Shown here: positions 49,639-59,110 of the stretch, piece after piece | How the letters are laid out: each line of letters opens with the position of its first letter | How positions within the stretch are numbered: the first letter of the stretch is position 1 | DNA from: CAZNKU01 sp045541135 | GTDB lineage: Bacteria; Bacillota; Clostridia; Monoglobales; Firm-18 | Direction: 5' to 3' | NCBI GenBank assembly: GCA_045541135.1 | Contig: JAZQIO010000020.1 | Location: 45,010-109,009 of the forward strand | Length of the DNA: 64,000 bases | The notes under the pieces: model-generated | Told to the model about the DNA's origin: nothing | What the model saw: the letters and a program-made list of their open reading frames with translations, nothing else | Databases searched by the model: none | Program-made: the position numbers and the translations under genes

Positions 49639-51709
49639 ATGATAACAAGCCTCTTCCTATTTGGATTTTTACACCTTCAGGAAGATGAGCCTCTTCCTTT
49701 ATTAATTTACCTTTTTTAAATTTATAACCAAGCAAATCCTCAATAATTATTGGAATTGGTGCACTTCCCCATGGGTGACACAGGCTTGTATTACCTTTTT
49801 GTTCCTTTCCCCATGCTTCGAAACAAGAAGTTGCACCCTCATCAAGCATATTTTTCCACGAATGTATGCTGTCATTTGTTATAAGGTCATATACTTTGTC
49901 ATAATGACCGTTATTTGCAAGTCCTTTTAATGCAAAATAAGAGAAAAATACTCCGCAGCATAATCCTTTTTCCATAATAAAATCTGCAATATGTTCACTT
50001 ATTTCACTTTCACACATTTCAAAGTACATTGGAAGCACATTTGAATGAAAATTACAATGATTTGAAACATCACTGTCGGCAAAAAGCTTTTGTTCAGGTC
50101 TAAAGAAAGCTTTTTTATATGATTCCAACAGCTTTGTTGTATCATATTTTTCTTCATAACCTAATGCAACGCGAAGTTTGTTTAGTGTATTTAAAGCTCC
50201 GTAATAATAGGCATTTATAACATTATGGCATCCTTCCCCAACGCCGGAATTGATTAATTCAAAATCATATTCATCACGCAAATTTTGTGGCCAGTCAACC
50301 AAATTCCATTTGCAGTTTACTGTTTCAAGCAAGCCGTCCTTACGTTCGTATTTTGAAAAATATTTAATTGCATCTTCTGCTATTGGCAAAATCTGATTTA
50401 CTAAAGGAGAATCTCCTGTTAAATTGTAATAATTCAGTACAATCTGTGGATAAAGAAGAGAAAAATCTGCAATTTCCTGCATATAGCTTCCCGGAACAAC
50501 TGCCATAATCCCCTTATCAATAAATGATGATTGAGCAAAATCTATTATTGCCTTTTTGAAAAGTTTTGTATCCCCTGTTACATAGGAATGAGTAAGTGAT
50601 GTTATAAGCATATCACCGAGATATTGTCCTTTTTCGCGGGATGGACAATCAAGAAAGGCTTCTTGCGAGCTTATTATAGCGGCATTTTTACAAATTGCCC
50701 ATATATCCTCAAGTAATTTTACGTTACTGTTGAAGTCTATTTCTCGTTTTACGGGATAATTCCTCTTTAAAACACGTATTGTTTCCGGTGTAACAGCGTC
50801 ATCTTCTGTTAAAATTTCAATATATCTGAAAGCTTTGTATTCAAAGTTTAAAATGTGGTCTACTTCGCCTGAAAGAATAATGTATTCTTCATATTTACAG
50901 TTGCAACGCATATCAAACCTTACAGAACCGTCGTTGTTAAGCTCTTCGCCGAAATATGTGTACACTTTACTTCCTTTTTTGCCTTGTACGTCTATTACAA
51001 GCTGTCCGACAACTTCTTTGCCCATATCAAGGATAAAATGATTATCTGTTAATTTTTCGACTTTTTCTGCAATAATTATTTTGGATTCCACGTTTGGAGT
51101 AATCTGTTCCGCTAATTCGTGGTCGTCATCTGCTTTTATAACTGCAAAATTCCAACTACTGTCATCATATTCCGCAGAATTCCAACCGTGTGGATACAAA
51201 GACATATCTCTGTATTCTGCAGTTTGGGTTTTGTATCCGTATGTAATATCTGTTTCAATAAAGCTTTTATCAAAGGTATATTTCCAGGTTTCATCTGTGT
51301 TGAATAAAAGATCTCCGTTTGCAACAACCTCCGCATACATACCTATTCTGTTATCACCGCTGTTGTATGCACGGTTTATATATCCGTTATAAAGGGTATC
51401 TACAGCAATTACGTTTTTCCCTTTTCTTAAAAACGGAGTTATGTCAACCGAATTAACATTGTATATAAAATGATAATTATTTGCAGGACCCTGTGTAACA
51501 AATTTACCGTTTACAAAAAGCATATAATAATCGTCTGCAGTAATACTTATGTTGGTAACTCTTATAGTATCCAGATTAAAAGTTTTTCTGTAAAGGGTAT
51601 GAAGATTTGAATTTTCAGGCGTTAAATCCGAATTCATATCCTTTTGGCGCATATATAAATTGATGGGTTTTAAATTTACATAATCTTTTGGGCATATCCA
51701 ATTATTCAT
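49637..51709 (-). CDS. GH78-like alpha-L-rhamnosidase, intracellular
   Basis: 690 residues, no signal peptide. An N-terminal beta region (to about 330) precedes an alpha/alpha-barrel with FLDCPSREKGQYLGDM (catalytic acid Glu in the CPSRE segment; GH78 pattern), EGATSCFEAWGKEQKGN, and SLCHPWGSAPIPI. GH78 enzymes remove terminal rhamnose from pectin, flavonoid or glycan. Divergent from the mutarotase-like gene with 123 bp between starts. Confidence 0.85.
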   Translation of the reverse strand: MNNWICPKDYVNLKPINLYMRQKDMNSDLTPENSNLHTLYRKTFNLDTIRVTNISITADDYYMLFVNGKFVTQGPANNYHFIYNVNSVDITPFLRKGKNVIAVDTLYNGYINRAYNSGDNRIGMYAEVVANGDLLFNTDETWKYTFDKSFIETDITYGYKTQTAEYRDMSLYPHGWNSAEYDDSSWNFAVIKADDDHELAEQITPNVESKIIIAEKVEKLTDNHFILDMGKEVVGQLVIDVQGKKGSKVYTYFGEELNNDGSVRFDMRCNCKYEEYIILSGEVDHILNFEYKAFRYIEILTEDDAVTPETIRVLKRNYPVKREIDFNSNVKLLEDIWAICKNAAIISSQEAFLDCPSREKGQYLGDMLITSLTHSYVTGDTKLFKKAIIDFAQSSFIDKGIMAVVPGSYMQEIADFSLLYPQIVLNYYNLTGDSPLVNQILPIAEDAIKYFSKYERKDGLLETVNCKWNLVDWPQNLRDEYDFELINSGVGEGCHNVINAYYYGALNTLNKLRVALGYEEKYDTTKLLESYKKAFFRPEQKLFADSDVSNHCNFHSNVLPMYFEMCESEISEHIADFIMEKGLCCGVFFSYFALKGLANNGHYDKVYDLITNDSIHSWKNMLDEGATSCFEAWGKEQKGNTSLCHPWGSAPIPIIIEDLLGYKFKKGKLIKEEAHLPEGVKIQIGRGLLS

Positions 51710-51771
51710 AATATCAGCTCCTTTTTTATTACATACAGTTTAATATATTTTGTAAAAAAAGTAAATATATA

Positions 51772-51800
51772 TTGAATTTTTTTACCATACAAGGTATAAT
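51772..51800 (+). promoter_or_regulatory. Promoter of the mutarotase-like gene
   Basis: TTGAAT (51772-51777), 17-bp spacer, TATAAT (51795-51800), then TTAGGAGG before ATG at 51833. Confidence 0.7.
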
Positions 51801-51832
51801 TTATTTAGTTATTATCATTAGGAGGTATTAAG

Positions 51833-52768
51833 ATGGCTAAGGTTACAGTTGAAAAATACAATCACAACCATTGGGGAGAATGTGTAAAGGTTACAAACGG
51901 TGAAATTGAGTTTGTGATGACGGTTGAAAAAGGACCACGTATTATAAGACTTGCAAAGGTTGGCGGGCCTAATGAATTGGTTGAAGATATAAATGGAGAA
52001 GCTTTTGTTGAGCACGAAGAGCTTGAAAAGTTCTGGGGCGCATATAGATGGCAAAATATGGGAGGTCACAGATTGTGGCATTCTCCGGAGGCTATGCCAA
52101 GAAGTTATATTCCTCACGATTTGCCAATAGATTATGAAATTTTGTCAAATGGAGTAACAGTTTCTGTAGATGTTGAAAAAATAGGTGTAAGAAATGTTAT
52201 GACAGCAACTATGGAAGACAATGGTGATATGAAGATTGAACACTATTGTACAAACATCAGTCAGTGGGATATGGAATTTGCACCCTGGTGTCTGACTGTT
52301 TTTGAACACGGTGGTTTGGAAATTCTTCCTACATCACAAAAGGATACGGGATTTTTAAGTAACCGTGCACTTATGATGTGGCCGTATAACGATGTTAAGG
52401 ATAAACGTTTTGATATGGACAACAAGTATGTGTATATGACAACATCTCCTGACGGTGATGAGGTTAATGTAAATGCGTTTAAAATTGGCATTAATAATGA
52501 AGACGGTTATGCAATGTATTTTAATCACGGAAATCTGTTTGTTAAGCAGTTTGATTATGAGGATGGAGAATTGTATCCCGATAACGGCTGTAACTGCGAA
52601 AGTTATACAAACTTTAAGATTATGGAAATTGAGTCATTAGGACCTATCACCTTTCTTCAGCCGGGAGAAACGGTAGAATTTGTTGAAAAATGGAACTTGT
52701 TCTGCAATGTAGAAAGACCAAAAAATGCCGAAGAAGTAGATAAAATAGTAGAAAAATACATAAAATAA
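51833..52768 (+). CDS. Protein of possible galactose-mutarotase-like fold
   Basis: 311 residues, soluble, no signal peptide. Beta-rich, with aromatic and acidic residues spaced as in the mutarotase superfamily: RIIRLAKVGGPNELVED, then WGAYRWQNMGGHRLWHSPEA, and an HxW-type WCLTVFEHGG. This superfold covers sugar epimerases and many polysaccharide-binding domains. Function not assigned; the neighbour GH78 points to rhamnosyl sugar handling. Own promoter and terminator. Confidence 0.7.
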   Translation: MAKVTVEKYNHNHWGECVKVTNGEIEFVMTVEKGPRIIRLAKVGGPNELVEDINGEAFVEHEELEKFWGAYRWQNMGGHRLWHSPEAMPRSYIPHDLPIDYEILSNGVTVSVDVEKIGVRNVMTATMEDNGDMKIEHYCTNISQWDMEFAPWCLTVFEHGGLEILPTSQKDTGFLSNRALMMWPYNDVKDKRFDMDNKYVYMTTSPDGDEVNVNAFKIGINNEDGYAMYFNHGNLFVKQFDYEDGELYPDNGCNCESYTNFKIMEIESLGPITFLQPGETVEFVEKWNLFCNVERPKNAEEVDKIVEKYIK

Positions 52769-52778
52769 AATGAGAGGG

Positions 52779-52815
52779 TGTCGCAAAATGATTTCATTTT
52801 GCGACAGCTTCTTTA
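52779..52815 (+). terminator. Terminator of the mutarotase-like gene
   Basis: 13-bp stem (52779-52791 with 52794-52806), tight loop, followed by GCTTCTTTAT. Confidence 0.75.
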
Positions 52816-52820
52816 TATGC

Positions 52821-52856
52821 AAAAAAATAAGGGGTGTGGATTTCTCCACACCCCTT
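52821..52856 (-). terminator. Terminator of the small membrane protein gene
   Basis: 12-bp stem (52829-52840 with 52845-52856); on the minus strand followed by TTATTTTTTT. Confidence 0.85.
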
Positions 52857-52864
52857 TGTTTAAA

Positions 52865-53233
52865 TCAGTCTTTTTTAACTTCAATTCTGTCAAGCAATTC
52901 ATTCTGAGCAAACATCCAGATAACTGCGTAAAGAATAAGAATAATTGAAAATGTAAGGTTGCCGTCGAAGAAGAACCATGCTGCAACAACAGGAATCCAA
53001 CCAAGGTTGTTCCATACAGGCTTTCTGAAGATAACAAAAAGCAAACCTAAAACATTAAATACCAAACCGAAAATAGCGGAAAAAATTACGTCTTCCATAA
53101 TGCCTTTTCTAAGCTTTGTAATAAGTGCACAGCCAATAGCTGAAGCAACAGCTAATACAATAACTGCTATAATCAACCCTATATTGTTGTTGATAAATCC
53201 TCCAATATGTAAAAAATCTGTTTTAAAATCCAT
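52865..53233 (-). CDS. Hypothetical membrane protein
   Basis: 122 residues from ATG at 53233, which has GGAGG at good spacing; the longer frame reaching 53461 runs through the RNase P RNA gene and is not real. Three or four hydrophobic segments (about 18-37, 48-68, 76-96). No family recognised. Own promoter at 53275-53304. Confidence 0.7.
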   Translation of the reverse strand: MDFKTDFLHIGGFINNNIGLIIAVIVLAVASAIGCALITKLRKGIMEDVIFSAIFGLVFNVLGLLFVIFRKPVWNNLGWIPVVAAWFFFDGNLTFSIILILYAVIWMFAQNELLDRIEVKKD

Positions 53234-53274
53234 TTTAATGACCTCCAATTTTCTTTGCATTAATATCTTTATAC

Positions 53275-53304
53275 ATTTTAACACAACATTGATGAATATG
53301 TCAA
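53275..53304 (-). promoter_or_regulatory. Promoter of the small membrane protein gene
   Basis: Minus strand TTGACA (53299-53304), 18-bp spacer, TAAAAT (53275-53280). A weak TTGTATA/TATACAA hairpin at 53334-53350 may end rnpB upstream. Confidence 0.6.
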
Positions 53305-53357
53305 TATTGAAATTCACAGTAATTAAAATTAATATTGTATAAAATATACAAAAATAT

Positions 53358-53689
53358 GAGTAGGTCTGTAAGCCGAGTTCTGTATTAGACAGCCATCTTT
53401 CTAGGCAATATATTACTACATTGCTCAAGCCACCCGTTGGGAATATATGACGGGCCGCCATTCCCGGTCGGTGTTGCTCCGGATGGGGTTTACACGGCCG
53501 ACCGGTCTCCCGGTCGCCGGTGAGCTTTTACCTCACCTTTCCACCTGTACCGCCGAAGCGGTAGTTTATTTCTGTTGCACTATCCTTAAAGTCGCCTTCA
53601 CCGGCAGTTAACCGGCACCCTTGCCCTGTGGAGCTCGGACTTTCCTCGTTGAGCATCATTTCGGCTCCCCGCGACTGTCTGGCCTACTC
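53358..53689 (-). ncRNA. rnpB: RNase P RNA (A-type)
   Basis: 332 nt. Ribozyme that trims tRNA 5' leaders. Minus strand shows the conserved core: GAGGAAAGTCCGAGCTCC near the 5' end, GTGCAACAGAAA, GGTGGAAAGGTGAGGTAAAA, GTGTAAACCCCATCCGGAGC and the closing AGATGGCTGTC; 5' and 3' ends pair (GAGTAGGCC with GACCTACTC). The 5' end overlaps the last codons and stop of nif3-like gene by 6 nt, so it may be processed from that transcript or use a promoter within that gene. Confidence 0.95.
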
Positions 53690-54439
53690 ATATTTTATGT
53701 AACTTCTATTACGTAGAGATGTAATAATCTCTACTTCTTCAAAATTTCCTCTCAAATATCTTGCAACCTTATATATAACAGGATTTTCGGTTTCGAAATG
53801 TCCTGCATCTATAAGGTTTAACCCTAATTTATCGGCTAACTGTGCCTGATGATATTTAACATCTGCTGTTACGTAAACGTCGCAACCGGCAATTTTTGCA
53901 TTTGGTATAAAGTCTGCACCGGCGCCACCTACAACAGCAACTTTATTTATAGCATTTCGTTTGCTTCCGACATATCTTACGTGTTCAATGTCTAACGCAA
54001 GTTTTACGGTTTGTATAAATTCTCCCAAAGTGCAGTCGCTGATATATCCTACCCTGCCAAAAAGACCATCAAAATCAATAGGCTCAATATCTGAAAGGCC
54101 AAGTGTTTCTGCCAACACCTGATTTACGCCCTCGTCTGCACTGTCCAGATTGGTATGCATAGAACAAAGACTTATTTTATTTTCAATAAGTTTTAAATAA
54201 AGTGAATCTGTAATTGTAGAAAGCTTTGGCATTATGGCAGGATGATGAGTAATTATCATATCAGCACCTACTTCAAGTGCTTCATCAAGACCTTGCTTGT
54301 CAAAGTCCAGCATTACAAGTATTTTATGGACCTCCCGTTCGCTATCACCTATAAGCAACCCGACATTATCCCATTCCTCTGCCAATTCAACGGGAGCGAG
54401 AGCTTTCATTATATTTACAACGTCAGCAACTTTGGTCAT
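53684..54439 (-). CDS. Nif3-like dinuclear metal-centre protein
   Basis: 251 residues. Nif3/YqfO family proteins form toroids with a two-metal site; function is unsettled (GTP cyclohydrolase I type 2 has been proposed). LAEEWDNVGLLIGD, metal ligands in THHP and CSMHTNLD, and DAGHFETENP. Short form without the YqfO insertion. Overlaps trmK by 17 bp; its stop codon lies in the 5' end of rnpB. Confidence 0.9.
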   Translation of the reverse strand: MTKVADVVNIMKALAPVELAEEWDNVGLLIGDSEREVHKILVMLDFDKQGLDEALEVGADMIITHHPAIMPKLSTITDSLYLKLIENKISLCSMHTNLDSADEGVNQVLAETLGLSDIEPIDFDGLFGRVGYISDCTLGEFIQTVKLALDIEHVRYVGSKRNAINKVAVVGGAGADFIPNAKIAGCDVYVTADVKYHQAQLADKLGLNLIDAGHFETENPVIYKVARYLRGNFEEVEIITSLRNRSYIKYE

Positions 54440-55127
54440 TAATATCAGCCTCCTGCATAAATCTGCGGAATACTTCTTCCAATTTTTCAGCCCTTGAGTG
54501 CAAGTCCGGATTTTCAGATGTTTTAAGCCCTTTGATTTGTTTTTTAATTACTTCCGCTCGCATTTTTATGTATTCTGAAAGCATAGGATTACGGTTTTCA
54601 AACAGCCTCTTTCCTATGTGATAGTAAAATTCGTCCTCGTATTTTTCAATACCCTTTTTCACAATCATAATGTTGTATATTTTATCCTCTTCCTTTGCGA
54701 GCCTTTCTTCCGTTATCACAAATCCGTTTTTGTGAAGAAATTTACGCAATTCATAACTGCAGGTCATGGGCTGTATAACCAAATAATCATTGCTTTTTGC
54801 AATACTAAGACTGTTTTCTAAAATAGTGCAAATCAGCTTTCCTCCCATACCGGCTATTACCGTAACATCTGCACCTTCTGCCGCTGTTAGTCCGTCGGCA
54901 AGTATGGGGATTATTTTTTCTTCAAGTCTGTGACTTTTTATGTTGTCCGTTGCAATTTTAAGAGGACCTTTTACAACATCACAGGCAATTGCGCTGTCTG
55001 CAATGCCGTTTTCGATTGCATAGATGGGTATATATGCATGGTCTGTGCCTATGTCTGCCAACTTTCTGCATTTTTTTATGCAATCGGCCACACATTGCAA
55101 TCTTGGGGTAAGCTTTACGGTATCCAT
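54423..55127 (-). CDS. trmK: tRNA (adenine-22-N1) methyltransferase TrmK
   Basis: 234 residues. Makes m1A22 in tRNA. SAM motif I CRKLADIGTDHAYIPIYAI (about residues 20-38), then VIAGMGGKLICTIL and VIQPMTCSYELRKFL; the tail is a coiled-coil helix. The trmK-nif3 pair after rpoD is common in Firmicutes. Start overlaps the rpoD stop by 1 base. Confidence 0.93.
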   Translation of the reverse strand: MDTVKLTPRLQCVADCIKKCRKLADIGTDHAYIPIYAIENGIADSAIACDVVKGPLKIATDNIKSHRLEEKIIPILADGLTAAEGADVTVIAGMGGKLICTILENSLSIAKSNDYLVIQPMTCSYELRKFLHKNGFVITEERLAKEEDKIYNIMIVKKGIEKYEDEFYYHIGKRLFENRNPMLSEYIKMRAEVIKKQIKGLKTSENPDLHSRAEKLEEVFRRFMQEADINDQSC

Positions 55128-56224
55128 TAGTCAAGGTAATCCTTTAGCTTTTTACTTCTGCTCGGATGACGCAATTTCCTAAGCGCTTTCGCTTCAATCT
55201 GTCTTATTCTTTCACGGGTAACTTCAAATTCTTTACCAACTTCTTCAAGCGTTCTTGCACGGCCGTCATCAAGACCGAAGCGTAGTCTTAAAACCTTTTC
55301 TTCCCTTGGAGTAAGTGTGGAAAGAACGGTTGTAAGCTGTTCCTTTAACAAAGAGAACGATGCAGCTTCTGCAGGAGCGGGAGCATCGTCATCGGGAATA
55401 AAGTCACCTAAATGGCTGTCTTCTTCTTCACCGATAGGTGTTTCCAGAGAAACGGGCTCCTGTGCAATTTTCTGAATTTCACGAACTTTGTCAATAGACA
55501 AATTCATTTCCTTGGCAATTTCTTCGGGATATGGGTCGCGACCCAATTCCTGAAGCAGCTGTCTTGAAACACGAATAAGCTTGTTTATTGTTTCAACCAT
55601 ATGAACAGGAATACGAATTGTTCTTGCCTGGTCGGCAATGGCTCTTGTAATAGCTTGTCTTATCCACCAGGTTGCGTAGGTACTGAATTTGTAACCCTTC
55701 TGGTAGTCAAATTTTTCAACAGCCTTTATAAGACCAAGATTACCTTCCTGAATAAGGTCAAGGAAAAGCATACCGCGGCCAACATATCTTTTTGCAATAC
55801 TTACAACAAGTCTTAAGTTTGCTTCGGAAAGCATTTTCTTTGCGGCCTCGTCACCTTCTGACATCTTTTGTGCAAGCTCGGTTTCCTCTTCCGGTGAAAG
55901 AAGTGGAACTTTACCGATTTCCTTAAGGTACATTCTTACAGGATCATCAAGGGCAATACCTTCGGGAATAGTGAGGTCAATTTCAGTCTCTTCTTCCTTT
56001 ATTGCCTCAAGTTCTTCCTCCATATTGCCTACAATTTCAATACCCATAGATTCAATATTTTCATATATTGCATCCATTTGTGCAGGCTCAAGTTCTATTT
56101 CCTCAAGAGCATCTGTAATTTCTTTATAGGTAAGCATACCTTTCTTTTTGCCCTTTTCAAGTAAGTCCTTGATAATATTTTTTTTGTTAACTGTGGAATT
56201 TGCGTCCTTATTGTTCGCTGTCAT
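55127..56224 (-). CDS. rpoD: Primary sigma factor (RpoD/SigA)
   Basis: 365 residues. Housekeeping sigma-70 family. Region 1.2 begins DDPVRMYLKEIGKVPLL, region 2 has LRLVVSIAKRYVGRGMLFLDLI-type sequence with FSTYATWWIRQAITRA, region 4 ends with EVTRERIRQIEAKALRKL. Start: ATG at 56224 has AAAGGG 8 nt upstream; a GTG at 56233 is the alternative. Overlaps the dnaG end by about 17 bp. Confidence 0.97.
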   Translation of the reverse strand: MTANNKDANSTVNKKNIIKDLLEKGKKKGMLTYKEITDALEEIELEPAQMDAIYENIESMGIEIVGNMEEELEAIKEEETEIDLTIPEGIALDDPVRMYLKEIGKVPLLSPEEETELAQKMSEGDEAAKKMLSEANLRLVVSIAKRYVGRGMLFLDLIQEGNLGLIKAVEKFDYQKGYKFSTYATWWIRQAITRAIADQARTIRIPVHMVETINKLIRVSRQLLQELGRDPYPEEIAKEMNLSIDKVREIQKIAQEPVSLETPIGEEEDSHLGDFIPDDDAPAPAEAASFSLLKEQLTTVLSTLTPREEKVLRLRFGLDDGRARTLEEVGKEFEVTRERIRQIEAKALRKLRHPSRSKKLKDYLD

Positions 56225-57986
56225 TTTCTCCACCCTTTCCTTTGTTGCTCAATACTTCGTTAATCTGATTTAACTTGTCGGCAGACGATAGTCCGTCGTT
56301 TTTCAGTGCATTTTGTAAAATTTTTGTTTTATTGTAATTGATAATTATTTCAACCGACTGTTTTGTGGCTTTTTCTGCATCGTCAATGTTTTTGTCGTCA
56401 TGTAAAACCTCTGCTGCCAGAGGAGTGTTGGGAAAAGACGAAACTATAAGCCTTGCGTCGGGAGTGGTACCGTTTAAATACATTGTTTTTAAAATGGCAA
56501 AAATCTGATTCAGTTCATCATCAAAATCTGTTTCCGAAAGATTTTCCATAATATACTGTGCCTGATTTTTGTTGTAGCACATTATGTTAAGCAAAAGCTT
56601 TTGTGCATTAATATATCTTTGTCGCTTCATATCTGCGGGTTTCTGTGTACGTATTGCAGACTGACTGCGGAAATTGCTTATTTCCTTGTTTTTGTTCGCT
56701 ATTGCACGAAGTCGTGCCATTTCAGCAAATATGCTTTCGGGAGAAACTCCGGTTTCTGCAGAAATTTTTTTAACATATAACTCCTGCTCCACGGGGCTTT
56801 TTATAGTATTAAATTCCTTTGCAGCCATATTTACATATTCGGATTTTTGAGATATATCTTCAAGATTGTATTTGTCCCTGAGTTTTTTGATTTTATATTC
56901 TATCTGCTCCTGGGAATCTGTAATAAGTTTTCTGAAAGCACCAACGCCGTTAGTTTTTATATATTCATCAGGGTCCTTGCTTTCAGCCATTGTAAGAACA
57001 CGCACTTTTAAACCCTCATCGTTTAAAAGCTCTATAGCTCTTTGTGTGGCCTTTTGCCCTGCCTCATCGCTGTCGTATGCGATTATAACTTCTGCTTTGT
57101 GTCTTTTTATAATTCTTGCCTGTTCAGGAGTAAGTGCAGTGCCGAGAGTTGCAATTGCACTGTTAATCCCATGCTGATGAAGCTGTATAACATCCATATA
57201 TCCTTCAACAAGAATAAGGTAATCCTCCGGGGAGTTTTTTGCCAAATTAAGTCCAAAAAGATTGTAGCTTTTGTTAAATGCCGCAGTTTCCGGAGAATTT
57301 AAGTATTTTGGCTTTGAATCATCCAGTACTCTGCCGCCAAAGCCTATTATATTTTTTCGGATATCTATAATGGGAAACATTAATCTGTTGCGGAAACGGT
57401 CGTATATATCTCCGTTTTCGGATTTTCCTACAACTCCGCTTTCTATAATTTCGTCATCGGTAAAGCCCTGTTCGCGCAGGAATTTTAAAAGTACATTTCC
57501 CTCGGGAGCATAGCCAAGGCCAAATCGGTTTACCGTTGCCTGAACCATCTGACGGCGGTTTATATATTCCCGTGCGGCTTCTCCGCAGGGTTCAAATAAT
57601 TTATCGTAAAAAAATCTTCCCGATATTGAGTTGATTTTATATATGGTCTGACGTTTTTTCAGATTGCTTTCATTTGTTCTGCGGTCATCATCGGGAAGCT
57701 CCATTCCGCACTTTTCCGCAAGCAATTTTACAGCCTCAACAAAGTCCAGATTTTCCTGTTGCATTGCAAAGTTAATTACCGTGCCACCCTTGCCGCAACC
57801 AAAGCAGTAAAAAAGCTGCTTGTCCGGAGAAACTGAAAATGAAGGTGTTTTCTCTTTGTGAAAAGGACATAATCCCTTAAATGTACTGCCTGCACGTTTA
57901 AGGTGTACACTTCTGGAAATATATTCTACAATGTCGTTTTTGTCAATTAATTCTTGAAGATAATCTTCTGAAAAATATAACGCCAT
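56208..57986 (-). CDS. dnaG: DNA primase
   Basis: 592 residues. Synthesises RNA primers at the fork. Zinc-binding domain (CPFH...CFGCGKGG, about residues 40-65), TOPRIM domain with LVEGYMDVI and AYDSDEAGQKA, and a C-terminal helicase-interacting domain. AAAGGA ribosome site. The dnaG-rpoD order is standard in Firmicutes; rpsU is not upstream. Confidence 0.96.
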   Translation of the reverse strand: MALYFSEDYLQELIDKNDIVEYISRSVHLKRAGSTFKGLCPFHKEKTPSFSVSPDKQLFYCFGCGKGGTVINFAMQQENLDFVEAVKLLAEKCGMELPDDDRRTNESNLKKRQTIYKINSISGRFFYDKLFEPCGEAAREYINRRQMVQATVNRFGLGYAPEGNVLLKFLREQGFTDDEIIESGVVGKSENGDIYDRFRNRLMFPIIDIRKNIIGFGGRVLDDSKPKYLNSPETAAFNKSYNLFGLNLAKNSPEDYLILVEGYMDVIQLHQHGINSAIATLGTALTPEQARIIKRHKAEVIIAYDSDEAGQKATQRAIELLNDEGLKVRVLTMAESKDPDEYIKTNGVGAFRKLITDSQEQIEYKIKKLRDKYNLEDISQKSEYVNMAAKEFNTIKSPVEQELYVKKISAETGVSPESIFAEMARLRAIANKNKEISNFRSQSAIRTQKPADMKRQRYINAQKLLLNIMCYNKNQAQYIMENLSETDFDDELNQIFAILKTMYLNGTTPDARLIVSSFPNTPLAAEVLHDDKNIDDAEKATKQSVEIIINYNKTKILQNALKNDGLSSADKLNQINEVLSNKGKGGENDSEQ

Positions 57987-58106
57987 CTGCGTCCTTTCCT
58001 TTCGTAAAATCGTAAATCAGCAATTATATATTTCGACATAAATATAAAAAACCCTTTTTTATTCCATATTTTTTATATTATTATCGAAAAATAATGTTTT
58101 TATACA

Positions 58107-59099
58107 TTAAAACACAGTAAACGACTTTGGTACAAAGAGTTCGTTAAACTTATGTACGCAGTACGTATCTGTCATACCTGCAATATAGTCGCAGACGTCC
58201 TGATGAGCATCGCCTTTTACATAGTCTTTTGGCATAGCATCGGGGTGTTTTAAAAAATGGTAGTAAAGTTCGGATATTATGTTGTGTGCTCTTTGCTCCT
58301 CTGCCCGTACAAAGGGATTCATATATACACGTTCAAACATAAATTCACGAAGCTTCATAAGCATTTCAAAGCTCTTTTCGTCCATTTTTATTTCCGGACT
58401 GTTTTTGCTGTTTTCTACAACAGAATGTATCATGGAGCTTATACGGTCAGAGCGTGAATTGCCGTAAAAGCTTTTAAATTCATCGGGAATATCGCTGTAG
58501 CTTATAACTCCTGCACGGATGGAATCATCAATATCATGATTTATGTAAGCTATGCGGTCTGCGATTCGGATAATCTGCCCTTCTGTTGTTTTTGGCATAA
58601 TATCGTCAGTATGCGTAACAATGCCGTCCCTTACTTCAAAGGTAAGATTCATTCCCTCGCCGTCGTTTTCAAGAATATCAACAACACGCAGACTTTGAAT
58701 GTTGTGTTTAAAGCCGTTGGGGCATATTTTATCAAGCCCTCTTTCACCGGAGTGACCGAAGGGTGTGTGACCAAGGTCATGTCCCAGGGCTATTGCTTCT
58801 GTCAGGTCTTCGTTAAGACAAAGAGATCTTGCAATTGTTCGTGCAATCTGAGAAACCTCAAGGGTATGCGTAAGCCTTGTTCTGTAATGGTCACCTTCCG
58901 GGGTTAAGAACACCTGTGTTTTGTGTTTTAGTCTGCGGAATGATTTGGAGTGAAGAATTTTATCTCTGTCCCGTTGGAATTCTGTACGAAGGTCACACTT
59001 GGGGGACTTGAGTTTTCGCCCTTTTGAGTTTTTGGCAAGGGTGGCAAAAGGGCTTAAGATTTCCTCTTCTCTCTTTTCAAGCATTTGTCTGACGTTCAT
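58107..59099 (-). CDS. dgt: dGTPase-like deoxynucleotide triphosphohydrolase (HD domain)
   Basis: 330 residues, the short form. Hydrolyses dNTP to nucleoside and triphosphate. HD-domain metal ligands: RTRLTHTLEVSQIAR (His), ALGHDLGHTPFGHSGE (His-Asp), then THTDD and the Asp in RIADRIAYINHDIDD. No strong ribosome site directly at the start; it follows the flavoprotein gene by 11 bp. Confidence 0.92.
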   Translation of the reverse strand: MNVRQMLEKREEEILSPFATLAKNSKGRKLKSPKCDLRTEFQRDRDKILHSKSFRRLKHKTQVFLTPEGDHYRTRLTHTLEVSQIARTIARSLCLNEDLTEAIALGHDLGHTPFGHSGERGLDKICPNGFKHNIQSLRVVDILENDGEGMNLTFEVRDGIVTHTDDIMPKTTEGQIIRIADRIAYINHDIDDSIRAGVISYSDIPDEFKSFYGNSRSDRISSMIHSVVENSKNSPEIKMDEKSFEMLMKLREFMFERVYMNPFVRAEEQRAHNIISELYYHFLKHPDAMPKDYVKGDAHQDVCDYIAGMTDTYCVHKFNELFVPKSFTVF

Positions 59100-59110
59100 A
59101 AAATCAGTCC

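Noticed and set aside
53234..53461. N-terminal extension of the small membrane protein frame
   Set aside because: The extended part lies in the RNase P RNA gene; the true ATG at 53233 has a ribosome site.
56224..56233. GTG at 56233 as the rpoD start
   Set aside because: ATG at 56224 has better spacing to AAAGGG; the two differ by three residues and cannot be fully separated by eye.
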